Assembly (NCBI GenBank): GCA_963677785.2
Contig: CAXXDH010000002.1
Location: 744,001-808,000 of the forward strand
From: G963665495 sp963677785
GTDB lineage: Bacteria; Desulfobacterota; Desulfovibrionia; Desulfovibrionales; Desulfovibrionaceae
Length of the DNA stretch: 64,000 nt
Direction: 5' to 3'
The notes under the pieces were generated by a model, which was not told the DNA's origin, made no database searches, and was given only the letters and a program-made list of their open reading frames with translations. Position 1 is the stretch's first letter. Each line of letters starts with the position of its first letter. This document shows positions 18,607 through 27,437 of this stretch, in pieces. Made by a program: the position numbers and the translations under genes.

Positions 18607-19545
18607 CTATTCTTTTAGTCTCCTCAGATAAAAGCGTTCATTGTTGTATTCAGTGACAATGATTTTGTTTTCATTTAATAATTTTTCAATAACTGAAAAG
18701 TTGCTATTTGCTTTTTGCAAATAGTGCTCAATGGCATCTTCCCGCATTGGGTGAACTGAGGTAATGCTTAACAGATCATTTTCTATATTGCCGGTATAGG
18801 CAAATTCATCGCCTTCATATCCTATCAAGCATTCCGTTTTTATGGAATGCTTCCTGAAAATTTGATATGCGTTATTGATCGTTTTCTCATTGGGCGCTTT
18901 AACCCATTTGATTGCAGGAGGCCTTGTCGGGATGCTCAGATACGCTATTGCAGGGTGTAGTCCTTGTATAAAATACGCTATTTCATGTATATCACTATTC
19001 AGGTTTTCAACAAGCATTGTTTCTGTTGCAAGGAATCCAGTATATTCCTGTGAAAAAGATTGTATTCCATTCAGCATCGATGAAAAGTCTATTTTTTTAT
19101 GAGGCCGGTCAATTTTTTTCCAAATTTTTGCATCAAGAGTATCCACTTTAACAGAGACCCAGTCTGCTTTGCTTAAATCCTCTCTCACTTCGCGTTTGTT
19201 GAGTAATGTTGCATTGGTGATAATCGCGATTTTAAATCCCAGAATTTTTAGTAAATCAATCAGCTTTCCCAAGTTTTTGTCCAGAGTTGGCTCACCATCC
19301 GAAACAATTGTCAAGTAATCAATGGCTTCATTATTAATTCTGGCATTTGATATTTTTTCTTGTACCTCGTCTAACAGTTCAGAGGGATCATAAAATTCTT
19401 GTCTATCGGCAGACATATTCAATGATACGCCCAATTGGCAATATGCACAGGAATAACTGCAGATTTTGGGTGGAATGTTATTGATTCCTATGCTTTTGCC
19501 CAAACGTCTTGATGGTACAGGTCCAAATATTCTTATTTTGCTCAT
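18607..19545 (-). CDS. Radical SAM protein
   Basis: 312 residues. The [4Fe-4S] cluster motif CxxxCxxC is CSYSCAYC near residues 29-36, preceded by FGPVPSRRLGKSIGINNIPPK, the N terminus typical of the COG0731-like radical SAM group. SAM-binding GEP is present as SDGEPTLD. No C-terminal auxiliary cluster is evident. The substrate is unknown. Codon use is AT-rich, unlike the ruv or kor genes, and the gene lies beside a tRNA gene, so it may have been acquired by transfer. The start has no strong ribosome-binding site. Confidence 0.85.
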   Translation of the reverse strand: MSKIRIFGPVPSRRLGKSIGINNIPPKICSYSCAYCQLGVSLNMSADRQEFYDPSELLDEVQEKISNARINNEAIDYLTIVSDGEPTLDKNLGKLIDLLKILGFKIAIITNATLLNKREVREDLSKADWVSVKVDTLDAKIWKKIDRPHKKIDFSSMLNGIQSFSQEYTGFLATETMLVENLNSDIHEIAYFIQGLHPAIAYLSIPTRPPAIKWVKAPNEKTINNAYQIFRKHSIKTECLIGYEGDEFAYTGNIENDLLSITSVHPMREDAIEHYLQKANSNFSVIEKLLNENKIIVTEYNNERFYLRRLKE

Positions 19546-20439
19546 AATTTTTTCTACTTGTTACTGTTTTAGTCGCTGTGCGTGATAGTTCGCATGACCG
19601 GTTGGCAAAGGAGCATAGCGGAGGTACGCTTGATGCTGTGAGTTCTTTCGAGAGGTAATTCGTTTTAACGTTGACGACGTCATCTCCAAGCGTAGTCCTC
19701 ACTTTTCAGGCCAATACTATTTGCGCAACATTTTCATCTTGTTATGCTTTTTTTGCGTTGAAACACAAACACTACTCTAAAAGCTGAATAAATAATACCC
19801 AAAATTTCCTCGGCTACTGGTACGGTCTTTTTGATTGACAGGAATAATTGCCTCATAGCGTTTAATAAAAATCCAAAGCTCTGACAGAGAGGAGGGGTCA
19901 AGCTGATTTTACCAATGGATATCAATCCTGGATGCAAATATTCCATATAATATCCTTCTGAGGCAGGGATACTTGATGTTGATCTATTATATATCAATGC
20001 AGTGTAAGAAGAAAAATAACCATTATGGTATGATTGCAATATTTAACACCAATCCAGGATGCTTTTGTCAGCCAAAAAAATATCACACGGATGGTTCCTG
20101 ATGGAAAGATTTGCATTTTGCCTTTGACGGAACAAAGCCTATGGACTATCTCGAAATGATAGCGTGCTGGAGGATCCAGCAGTCAGTGTAGAGATTGTGT
20201 GATTTTCTTGCACTGCGTTATAAGGAAGGTCACGCCATTGGCAGGGCAGAGGTGAATGCAGCGGGAGCCGGCCGTTACGTATTTTACGCTTCTATTACCA
20301 CTCCCTCGGGGAGCTTTGAATGCGGTTTTGACTGTCGATTTATCCCGGTTGGTTACAATGCCGCTCAACGATTTGGATAACTCGATCTATTTCAATTTAA
20401 ACAGTCAACAGTCCTATAGACTGCTTAGCGGAGACAAAA
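19546..20439. other. AT-rich intergenic stretch, possibly gene remnants
   Basis: About 890 nt with no gene that can be supported. Short frames exist on both strands (for example 19734-20039 minus), but none has a recognisable domain together with a ribosome-binding site. The 20040-20380 part has coding-like short pieces in more than one frame, interrupted by stops, as might be left by decayed genes. The promoter of the DUF364-like gene should lie near the right end. Confidence 0.4.
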
Positions 20440-21180
20440 ATGCTCGAAGGTGTTTTGAAAGACGTACAAGAAAAGGCGCTTCAGGTTTGGAAAGATAACG
20501 ATTTGCTGGAAGTACATGTGGATGTAAAGGCCAGGACTCTGTCCGTTGAGGAGGCCATAGGCAATCCCGAGGGCGACGACTTTCCTCTGCAAAAGGGCAA
20601 AGAAAGGTTGATGGAGGCCAAGGTGAACGGTGCAAGAGGCCAGGCCTTCACCGACCTTTTCGGGGACTACTCCGGAACATTGGGCCAGGTGGCCAACATG
20701 GAGCTAAGCAATAATTTTCGCCGGGCCGTGTTCGTATCCGTGTTAAATGCGGTGCAGGCAAGTCTTGGACAATGCAAGGGCTGCGTACACTGCAAGGACC
20801 AGATGCCTTCCATCTGCGCGGGCAAGCTGGTGGAATACATCAAAGACAAATACGGCGCCCCCAAGATAGCCCATGTGGGTTTTCAGCCCGCCATGGTGGA
20901 AAAAATGAGCAACACTTTCGAGATGCGGGTTTTGGATCTGGACCCGGACAATATTGGCAAAACCCTGCGCGGGGCCTATATCCACGGACCTGATGACACC
21001 GCCGACTGCGTGGATTGGGCTGACCTGCTGGTGGTCACCGGCTCCACCATTTCCAATGATACCATAGGCCGTTTTCTGACAGGTAAGCCCGTTATTTTTT
21101 TCGGTACGACTATTTCAGGAGCCGCAACGCTCATGGGCTGGGAACGCTATTGTCTGATGGAAGTGGAAGGAAACGATTAA
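20440..21180 (+). CDS. DUF364-like (putative metal-chelation) protein
   Basis: 246 residues. The C-terminal half has the Rossmann-like plan of DUF364 proteins: KIAHVGFQPAMVEKM, LDLDPDNIGKTLRG, DLLVVTGSTISNDTI, then FFGTTISGAATLMG. The middle contains a Cys cluster CKGCVHCKDQMPSIC that could hold a metal or Fe-S centre. Members have been proposed to act in metal or cofactor handling; no reaction is known. It is followed by a 98-residue protein and a NifX-like protein, both of which may be functionally linked. Confidence 0.7.
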   Translation: MLEGVLKDVQEKALQVWKDNDLLEVHVDVKARTLSVEEAIGNPEGDDFPLQKGKERLMEAKVNGARGQAFTDLFGDYSGTLGQVANMELSNNFRRAVFVSVLNAVQASLGQCKGCVHCKDQMPSICAGKLVEYIKDKYGAPKIAHVGFQPAMVEKMSNTFEMRVLDLDPDNIGKTLRGAYIHGPDDTADCVDWADLLVVTGSTISNDTIGRFLTGKPVIFFGTTISGAATLMGWERYCLMEVEGND

Positions 21181-21311
21181 TTTTGCCTGCGTTGCCCGGC
21201 TGAGTCATTTTTTTATTACATCGTATACCCCTGCGAAGCCGGGGGGATGCGATGTAATGCAAAATCAAATTGGCGAATCGTTTAGATTTTATTTTAGATT
21301 TGGAGGTGGTA

Positions 21312-21608
21312 GTGTCTGAATATACGATGGAGGAACTTGATACGGCACTTGCCCAAGTGCTGGGAGCGCCACTTCCCGGCAAGCCCTCCGCGAACGTGAA
21401 TGACGCGTTGCAGGTGGCCGATCTTCTCGAATCAAAAGGATTTACCTTTCGTCTGAAGGATCTGCGCCCGAAAAGCATTAGCGAGAATTTGTGGGGCGCT
21501 GCATTTACCATGGGCGAGAAAGTGTTCACTGCGGAAAATTCGCAATCCTCTGTCGCTATTTGCCGCGCGGCATTGGCTGCCTTGCAAAAGGCAGCAGATG
21601 GTTCTTGA
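21312..21608 (+). CDS. Uncharacterised 98-residue protein
   Basis: No family recognised. The start is taken as GTG at 21312 because GGAGGT stands at 21302-21307 with 4 nt spacing; an ATG at 21327 is the next choice. The protein is helix-rich with GKPSANVNDALQVADLLESKGFTFRLKDL and ENLWGAAFT, suggesting a small alpha/beta domain. It has no Cys cluster apart from a single late Cys. It lies 130 nt after the DUF364-like gene on the same strand. Confidence 0.7.
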   Translation: MSEYTMEELDTALAQVLGAPLPGKPSANVNDALQVADLLESKGFTFRLKDLRPKSISENLWGAAFTMGEKVFTAENSQSSVAICRAALAALQKAADGS

Positions 21609-21752
21609 TGTCAGAAAGGATTGACCCCTGAGCTGGATGCAATAGCTCGTATTTGCATAGAGAAGTGACCGCGAGGGCAGGCGGCAGGCTGGCGAATTTC
21701 TCAGATGAGGCCCTAATTGTGTAGTAGAGAGCATATAACAGGAGAAGATGCG

Positions 21753-22235
21753 ATGCGGATAGCGATCAGCACACAAGGACCCGGAATACAAAGTCCTGTG
21801 CACTCCAGATTTGGCAGAGCAGCGGGTTTTGTGGTCGTGGACGACGTCACTGGCGAAGAGCTTTATCTCGATAATTCCAGCAGCCGGCAACTTGCACAAA
21901 ACGCGGGCATACAGACGGCCCGGATGGTCGCCGATGCCGGAGCAAAAGTCGTGATTACCGGCAGCGTCGGACCAAAGGCAATGGCGGCCCTGCGCCAGGG
22001 AGGCCTTGAGATATACACTACTCCCGGGGGTGGTACGGTGGATGCTGTTTTGAAGGCTTATCGTGCCGGCAAACTGGAAAAAATCGCAGCCGGCGGGCCC
22101 GTCTCGGGCATGGGAGGCGGTGGTCGCGGCATGGGCGGAGGTCGCGGCATGGGCGGCGGCAGAGGCATGGGCGGCGGCAGAGGCATGGGCGGAGGTCGCG
22201 GCATGGGCGGCGGTGGCCAAAGTGGGGGGCAGTAG
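21753..22235 (+). CDS. NifX/NifB-associated (MTH1175-like) protein with Gly-Met-Arg tail
   Basis: 160 residues beginning MRIAISTQGPG. Residues ~1-110 match the dinitrogenase iron-molybdenum cofactor family (NifX, NafY, MTH1175): RFGRAAGFVVVD, TGSVGPKAMAAL. These bind Fe-S or metal clusters during cofactor assembly. The last ~40 residues are repeats of Gly-Met-Gly-Gly-Gly-Arg, an unusual extension also seen in some anaerobes. The start at 21753 has AGGAGA upstream. No nitrogenase genes are in the window, so a general cluster carrier role is more likely than nitrogen fixation. Confidence 0.85.
   Translation: MRIAISTQGPGIQSPVHSRFGRAAGFVVVDDVTGEELYLDNSSSRQLAQNAGIQTARMVADAGAKVVITGSVGPKAMAALRQGGLEIYTTPGGGTVDAVLKAYRAGKLEKIAAGGPVSGMGGGGRGMGGGRGMGGGRGMGGGRGMGGGRGMGGGGQSGGQ
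22107..22217 (+). repeat. In-gene 18-bp tandem repeat
   Basis: About six copies of an 18-bp unit close to ggcatgggcggcggcaga encode Gly-Met-Gly-Gly-Gly-Arg. Copies alternate between ggcggaggtcgc and ggcggcggcaga endings, so nucleotides vary at third positions while the peptide stays constant. The unit length keeps the frame, so copy number can change without a frameshift. Confidence 0.85.
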
Positions 22236-22325
22236 TCAAGTATACCAGCCAGCCGTGCGAATCAGCGAGGTAGATAATCTGTCCAAAATTGTTAGCAGTT
22301 ATATCGTTGCCTGTGAGTCGTCTTG

Positions 22326-24008
22326 ATGAAAATTCTTCTCGTCTATCCCTATTTCCTCTATGACCGCGAACATATGGAGGATATCGAGGCGTTGCCTCTG
22401 GGGATGTATTATCTGGGCGCGGCCTTGCTGGAAGCCGGACACGAGGTTGAGCTGGCCGACTGGCATCAGGTATTTGCTGACCCGGCTGCGGTGGAACGAA
22501 CGCTCGCTCAATTTGAACCGGATGTTGTGGGGGTATCCATTTTCCACGCGAACCGGTGGGGCGGTCTGGACGTGGCTGAATACGTGAAGCAAACCCGGCC
22601 AGATACGCATATTGTTTTCGGCGGGGTGGGCGCGACCTTTTTGTCCCGGCTGCTGTTGGAGCATTTTTCTTGTGTGGACACGGTCGTTCGTGGCGAGGGG
22701 GAACGGACTTTCCTCGCACTGCTTGACCGCCTGGAACGTGGGGAGGATCTTGCAGGTCTGGCGGGAGTAAGCTACCGCGACATTGCGGGCGCAGTGGTGG
22801 AAAACGAAGACGCTCCGCTAATCGAGGACCTTGACAGCCTGCCCAACCCGGCAAAATATTATACGTATCAGCACGTCGCCCTTACCAGGGGCTGTCCGGG
22901 GACGTGCGCGTTCTGCGGATCACCCAGGTTTTGGGGGCCCAGGGTCCGTTTTCATTCGGCCGAATATTTTGTGGATCAGTTAGCTTTGCTGCGCACCAAG
23001 GGCGTGCGCTTTTTCTACATATCGGATGATACCTTCACGGTTCGCAAGTCCGTTGTTCTGGAGGTTTGCCGCCTGATACATGAGCGGAGGCTGGACATAA
23101 CCTGGGCCGCCATATCCCGTGTGGACCGGGTGGACGAGGTAATTCTGACTGCCATGAGGCGGGCGGGGTGCATCCAGATCAGCTACGGCGTTGAAAGCGG
23201 GTCCGATAAGATCAGACGCGCTTTGAACAAACGCCAGACAAACGAACAAATCGAACGGGCGTTCGCTCTGACCATGGCGCACGGTATCCTGGCGCGTGCG
23301 TATATTATTTACGGTTGTCCCGGCGCAGATGAGGAAAGTCTGGCCGAGGACATCGAATTGTTGAACCGGGTGGGGCCCCTGGTTGCCCTGTTTCATGTCC
23401 TGCAGGTGTTTCCGGGCACGGCGTTGTATGAACAGGCCCGTGAGAAGTTCGGACTGGACGAAGCCATATGGCTGGAGCGCGGTGAGGATGTTTTTTTTCT
23501 GGATCTGGACCCGGCAATGCGCCCCGAAGAGGTGATGGCGTATGGCCGCAAATTGAAAGAAACATTCCACGCACGTCTGCCCGAGGCAGCCTTGGAATTG
23601 GATTTGGTGGACGATTCGTCTTTTTCAGAAAGCCATGCCGTGTTTCTGGCCCAATTGGGCATGACCTTTCTGAACGGAGCCCACTCGTCCCTGCCTCTGG
23701 ACCCGGAGCCCAAGCAGGTGGCGGAAGCCTTACTCCGGCGCAGCCTGGGGTATTCGGATACCTCCATGGCTCTGCACGGCCTGGGCCTGCTGCTGGCGAG
23801 CAAAGGCAATGAGGAAGAGTCTCTGGACCTGCTGGAGCGTGGGGTCAAATGCTTTCCTGATGATCCGAATCTGGGCGTGGCGTTGGCTGTAGGACTGATT
23901 CGGGGTGGCAAGGCGGCAGAAGCGGAAGCTGTGTTGAGGCGTTTTGAGCATCTGCAATCCGTCCAACCGATTCTGCAGGCTTGCAGGGAGGCGATGGCGC
24001 ATTCCTAG
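22326..24008 (+). CDS. B12-binding radical SAM protein with TPR tail
   Basis: 560 residues. The N-terminal ~130 residues form a cobalamin-binding-like Rossmann domain (MKILLVYPYFLYD, LPLGMYYLGAALLEAGHEVELAD). A radical SAM domain follows with the cluster motif CPGTCAFC near residue 190, then YISDDTFTVRK and SYGVESGSDKIRRALNKRQ. The last ~110 residues are helical repeats resembling TPRs (MALHGLGLLLASKGNEEESLDLLERGVKCFPD). The family modifies hopanoids, lipids, peptides or cofactors; the substrate here is not clear. Start ATG at 22326; a TTG three bases earlier is less likely. Confidence 0.85.
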   Translation: MKILLVYPYFLYDREHMEDIEALPLGMYYLGAALLEAGHEVELADWHQVFADPAAVERTLAQFEPDVVGVSIFHANRWGGLDVAEYVKQTRPDTHIVFGGVGATFLSRLLLEHFSCVDTVVRGEGERTFLALLDRLERGEDLAGLAGVSYRDIAGAVVENEDAPLIEDLDSLPNPAKYYTYQHVALTRGCPGTCAFCGSPRFWGPRVRFHSAEYFVDQLALLRTKGVRFFYISDDTFTVRKSVVLEVCRLIHERRLDITWAAISRVDRVDEVILTAMRRAGCIQISYGVESGSDKIRRALNKRQTNEQIERAFALTMAHGILARAYIIYGCPGADEESLAEDIELLNRVGPLVALFHVLQVFPGTALYEQAREKFGLDEAIWLERGEDVFFLDLDPAMRPEEVMAYGRKLKETFHARLPEAALELDLVDDSSFSESHAVFLAQLGMTFLNGAHSSLPLDPEPKQVAEALLRRSLGYSDTSMALHGLGLLLASKGNEEESLDLLERGVKCFPDDPNLGVALAVGLIRGGKAAEAEAVLRRFEHLQSVQPILQACREAMAHS

Positions 24009-24251
24009 CTCGAAGTTGAGCACTTGGCGGATCGAGGCGATGCTGGAGAGCCGTCATGTGCTTTTCTATCTCCCTTCATTTGGCATCGCTGGATCAATCA
24101 ATGGAGGCCGCGATGGGTGCGTGGGCATGGCCGGTCAGGCAATCATGTGCGGATTGGATATTGTCGACAAAATCGTAAAATCCTCTTGCCCTGCATAAAA
24201 CGGCCAGGGTAAACGCATTTAAAAAAAAGGAAAAAAATCGAAGATAACATT

Positions 24252-24433
24252 TTGGGGCGCTGCCCCAAGCCCTGCCAGGGGAATCATTCCCATGGACCCC
24301 ATAATAATATTTGCAACCAACTACATGGAAGATTTATAATAGTTCTTATTGCTAAAAGTTTTAGGAGATTCATAAGAACCCTTTTGCAAAAGGGTTCTTA
24401 AGCCGCCGGAGGCAGTGTCTTTTGAATTTAAAA
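24252..24433. repeat. REP-like compound element with perfect hairpin
   Basis: Two parts lie in a gene-free stretch. At 24252-24268 TTGGGGC and GCCCCAA form a short palindrome, followed by further self-complementary blocks to 24300. At 24373-24400 taagaacccttttgc begins a 28-nt palindrome with 13-bp arms, followed by gccgccggaggca. The second part is clearly related to 45308-45380, where the hairpin is also followed by ccggaggca and then an AT-rich tail ending taaaatt/taaaatg. This indicates a dispersed family. Confidence 0.65.
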
Positions 24434-24635
24434 TGCGCTCGCCCTGATAAAACACCCTCCAAGGTTGCTGACTCAGGTATTGTTTGATACAGTTCGTGTT
24501 GGTTATCTCGTTTGACTCCCGTTTTTTATCAAATTATGTCATGTAGTGTAACTGACACTGCCCATGCTGCGATTGTATGCTATACTTGCTTCATTGGAAA
24601 AAATAGAACGTCAACTTTAATTATAAAGATTTACT

Positions 24636-25208
24636 ATGGACTTTTATTCTTTTTTTAAATCAAGGCCTATTATTCCTTCGGTTTCTGATCCAAGAGACAT
24701 TCCCCTAGCTGTTAAAGGTAATACCTGTGCGTTGTTGATTACTCACGGGTCACTTTTTAATTTAAAAGATATTGTAAAAGAAATTAATGAAAAATATAAC
24801 AAGATGGTTTTTGTGCATATCGATTTACTCGATGGGTTTGGAAAAGATAGGACAACAGTAGAATATTTAAAAAAAGTCATCAAGGTTGACGGCGTTGTGA
24901 CGACAAATCCTGTGCTTATACAATACGCAAAGTCGGAAGGGCTGATTACAATGTTGCGTATTTTTGCCCATGATTCACCCGCATTGCATAGAGGAATAGG
25001 TATTATACACAAAACAAAGCCGGATATGGCGTGTATTATGCCTGGTACGCTGTGTGCCGAAATTTATGAGGATATTTCAAAACTCGTCAAGCATCCTCTT
25101 ATCGCTGCAGGATTGGTAAAATCAAATAAGCAAGTACGTAATATTCTGCAGAGCGGAGTAGTAGCGATCAATACAAGTGAAAAAAAATTATGGGGAAAAT
25201 CGTTTTGA
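24636..25208 (+). CDS. glpP: G3P-responsive antiterminator GlpP
   Basis: 190 residues, the usual GlpP length. Family features: SRPIIPSVSDPRDIPLAV at the N terminus, FVHIDLLDGFGKDRTTVEYLKK, VDGVVTTNPVLIQYAKSEGL, DMACIMPGTLCAEIYEDISK and the C-terminal LIAAGLVKSNKQVRNILQSG. In Bacillus GlpP binds glycerol-3-phosphate and the leader of glp mRNA, preventing termination. Here the leaders at 31970-32050 and 34161-34246 are the likely targets. The codon use is AT-rich and the family is mostly found in Firmicutes, so transfer is possible. An extended -10 (tgcTATACT, 24578-24586) stands about 50 nt upstream. Confidence 0.93.
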   Translation: MDFYSFFKSRPIIPSVSDPRDIPLAVKGNTCALLITHGSLFNLKDIVKEINEKYNKMVFVHIDLLDGFGKDRTTVEYLKKVIKVDGVVTTNPVLIQYAKSEGLITMLRIFAHDSPALHRGIGIIHKTKPDMACIMPGTLCAEIYEDISKLVKHPLIAAGLVKSNKQVRNILQSGVVAINTSEKKLWGKSF

Positions 25209-25342
25209 AGTTGTTTCTGCTCAATCAATGCTAAATTGCATTTTTATATTTCAGATATTTTTATATGTCTGTGACAGAAGGTATGGCAAAGAATATCTTT
25301 TGTAGTTTGCGATAATAGCTGAAACGGTCAAATGATAAAAAT

Positions 25343-25382
25343 GAAGCCTCCTTTCCCAGAGGCATTTTGGGAAGGAGGCTTC
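25343..25382 (-). terminator. Terminator of the minus-strand glycerol/RLP operon
   Basis: On the minus strand gaagcctccttccca pairs with tgggaaaggaggcttc (one bulge), followed by atttttatcattt. It stands about 170 nt after the HAD phosphatase stop and probably ends the operon. The rest of the 25209-25550 interval between the two convergent genes shows no gene. Confidence 0.82.
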
Positions 25383-25550
25383 GACCAACAAACCATAGGT
25401 TAGAGGAGGGAACGGAAGTATTCTACATTTGGCTTGCCGAACATTGTAATGATGTGTCAAATATCCTTGTTGATACTGCCATAAGCGGGTGCTTCTTTGT
25501 TGTTTTCTCGCTTTGGGGATAAGGCAACTATATATCACACATATGTTATT

Positions 25551-26183
25551 CTACTTTGCCGCAGAATCAGGAAGAACCTGTAATAAGTAGGTTAATCCTT
25601 CCAGCAACAAAGCCTCGGAAGGGCACAAATAAATCATGAGTCCTTGTGACGCAGCGCGTTCGATGTGTCCAGCATTGTCATCCATGAACAACACCTTGGA
25701 AGGTTGCAGTCCGAATTTTTTTACTACATCTACGAATACCTGCGGATCTCGTTTTGTTTTTCCCAGATGGTAGCTGTTGAAGACAAAATCGACTTCTCGG
25801 GAAAAGTGGTCGCGCTGGTCAAGTTGATCCAGCCAGTCCGTATGATCGCTGAGTATTGCGAGAGTCAAACCGCGGGCGCGTAATTGGCGTACCTTGTCAA
25901 GAACCTGCGGGCGAAGGACAAAGCACTTCAAGATGTCTTGTTTAAATTCCGGGATGTTGATTTGTATTCCTGACCGTTCCTTGAATAGCTTCAGGAATTG
26001 CTCTTCACTGCCCTCCCCGATGATGTAGCCCGAGTCGTATACGGCGTTCAGCCCTAAATTGACCATTTCGTCGGGATCAAGGTTGTTTTGTCTACCAAGG
26101 GAACCAAGTGCCACATGGAATCCATCCTCGGCCAGGACACCACCAAAATCCAGGATTACTGCTTGAATATCTTTCCAAGGCAT
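25551..26183 (-). CDS. HAD-family phosphatase
   Basis: 210 residues starting MPWKDIQAV, with GGGAG 7 nt upstream of the ATG. HAD motifs: I is LDFGGVLAEDG (first catalytic Asp present, second replaced by Gly as in the DxGGV subgroup), II is LAILSDHTDW, III Lys in GKTKRDPQVF, and IV FMDDNAGHI. This is HAD subfamily IA variant 3, small-molecule phosphatases. It is the last gene of the RLP-glpABC operon, 49 nt after glpC. It may dephosphorylate a side product or intermediate of the pathway, for example a phosphorylated C3 compound; that is inference. The missing second Asp is a reason for caution about strong phosphatase activity. Confidence 0.85.
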   Translation of the reverse strand: MPWKDIQAVILDFGGVLAEDGFHVALGSLGRQNNLDPDEMVNLGLNAVYDSGYIIGEGSEEQFLKLFKERSGIQINIPEFKQDILKCFVLRPQVLDKVRQLRARGLTLAILSDHTDWLDQLDQRDHFSREVDFVFNSYHLGKTKRDPQVFVDVVKKFGLQPSKVLFMDDNAGHIERAASQGLMIYLCPSEALLLEGLTYLLQVLPDSAAK

Positions 26184-26232
26184 GACTTTTCTCCCATTAC
26201 ATAGTGCATTCCCAATAGTCATTGCGCCTGTT

Positions 26233-27426
26233 TCATACTGCATGCAAAGCTGACGAGGCCAGATGGACAGGGTGGTACACTTTTTTGCCACTTAGCTGCT
26301 CTATACGAACAGAGCAGGTTGGACACTCTGTAAGAATATGCTCAACTGAAGCATTGGCAATCACGTTTGATAGTTTGTCTCCAATGGCCTTTGAAATCGC
26401 GTACTTTTCAGCTTTAAATCCGTACGATCCGGCACTGCCACAGCAGCCGCCGTCCAGATCCTTCACGGTTATGCCGGGGATCATTCGAACGAGTTCCAGG
26501 CCTGGCAATCCGATCCCAAGAGCTTTGAGATGGCAGGGAGCATGGTAGCCAAGAATCATGTTCCGCTCTTTAAAGTCCAGATCTACTTTTTTCTCATCCT
26601 GCAATTCCAATATGAATTCAGATATATCATAGATTTTTTGTGCCAGTTGTTCTGCTCCTTCAAGACGCAAAACAGCTTCGTAGTCGTGCTTCAGGGTCAA
26701 GGCACAGCTCGTGCAGGAAGTAATGATAATACAGTCATTCCCAGCAGCCTCAAGGAGTGATTTGATGTTGAATGCACCATTTTGTTTGGCAACATCAAAC
26801 GCGTTGTTGTTCATGGCCGAAAGACCGCAGCAAGTCTGGGAAGGAATAATTACGTTGAAACCAAAATGTTCGAGAAGAGAGACAGTCGCGTCGGCAAGCG
26901 AAGGGTCGTTGTAACGCGCGTAGCATCCGGTGAAATAAATCACGTTATTGACGTTTGCGCACTTGGTATTTTGCACTCGCTTTCTGGATTGTCTGGAATA
27001 TTTGGGGAAAGCAGCTTCGCTGCTTATTCCTAAGGTTTTCTGGATGATTTGTCGTATCGGTTTGATGTTGAGCACCGTATTGGCCAATGGGGCAATAGGA
27101 GCGTTTATTTTTCCCAGCAACGCCGGTCTGCTTAAAAAAAGGTCACGCAACTTTACGGGCATTTCATTTTTGCATTGCTGCTTGGCGGCAATGATGAGTT
27201 GGGTGATGGGAATATTTTCCGGACAACTCAACTCGCAGTTTTTACAATTGGCGCAGTAGTCGAGCGCGCCTGCTGGAATGGGGCTGGTATGCAGTCGATG
27301 CCGGCCAAGTTCCAGGGCTATTTGTTTTGGTCCAGGATACGTATCCGTCACGTTTGCAACCGGGCAATTGACTGTACAAATGGTACAACGGATACAGGCA
27401 TCATACGGGAACTCGAGATATTCCAT
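26233..27426 (-). CDS. glpC: Anaerobic G3P dehydrogenase subunit C
   Basis: 397 residues. Two [4Fe-4S] motifs lie near the N terminus, CIRCTICTVNCP (about residues 11-22) and CANCKNCELSCPE (about 57-69). Two CCG-type domains follow, with CCGLSAMN near residue 200 and CCGSAGSYG near residue 325, as in HdrD/GlpC proteins that anchor the dehydrogenase and pass electrons to menaquinone. It is the membrane-associated electron-transfer subunit of GlpABC. A good AGGAG precedes the start. It follows glpB by 11 nt. Confidence 0.95.
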   Translation of the reverse strand: MEYLEFPYDACIRCTICTVNCPVANVTDTYPGPKQIALELGRHRLHTSPIPAGALDYCANCKNCELSCPENIPITQLIIAAKQQCKNEMPVKLRDLFLSRPALLGKINAPIAPLANTVLNIKPIRQIIQKTLGISSEAAFPKYSRQSRKRVQNTKCANVNNVIYFTGCYARYNDPSLADATVSLLEHFGFNVIIPSQTCCGLSAMNNNAFDVAKQNGAFNIKSLLEAAGNDCIIITSCTSCALTLKHDYEAVLRLEGAEQLAQKIYDISEFILELQDEKKVDLDFKERNMILGYHAPCHLKALGIGLPGLELVRMIPGITVKDLDGGCCGSAGSYGFKAEKYAISKAIGDKLSNVIANASVEHILTECPTCSVRIEQLSGKKVYHPVHLASSALHAV

Positions 27427-27437
27427 GATCTCCTCTT

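Noticed and set aside
19734..20039. 101-codon minus-strand frame in the AT-rich gap
   Set aside because: No recognisable domain, no ribosome-binding site, and irregular composition.
20195..20380. 61-codon plus-strand frame
   Set aside because: Overlapping alternative frames are equally open and none shows conserved features; at most a gene remnant.
21753..24008. A nitrogen-fixation locus
   Set aside because: The NifX-like and radical SAM genes lack nifHDK or nifEN neighbours and the radical SAM protein has a B12-binding, not NifB, architecture.
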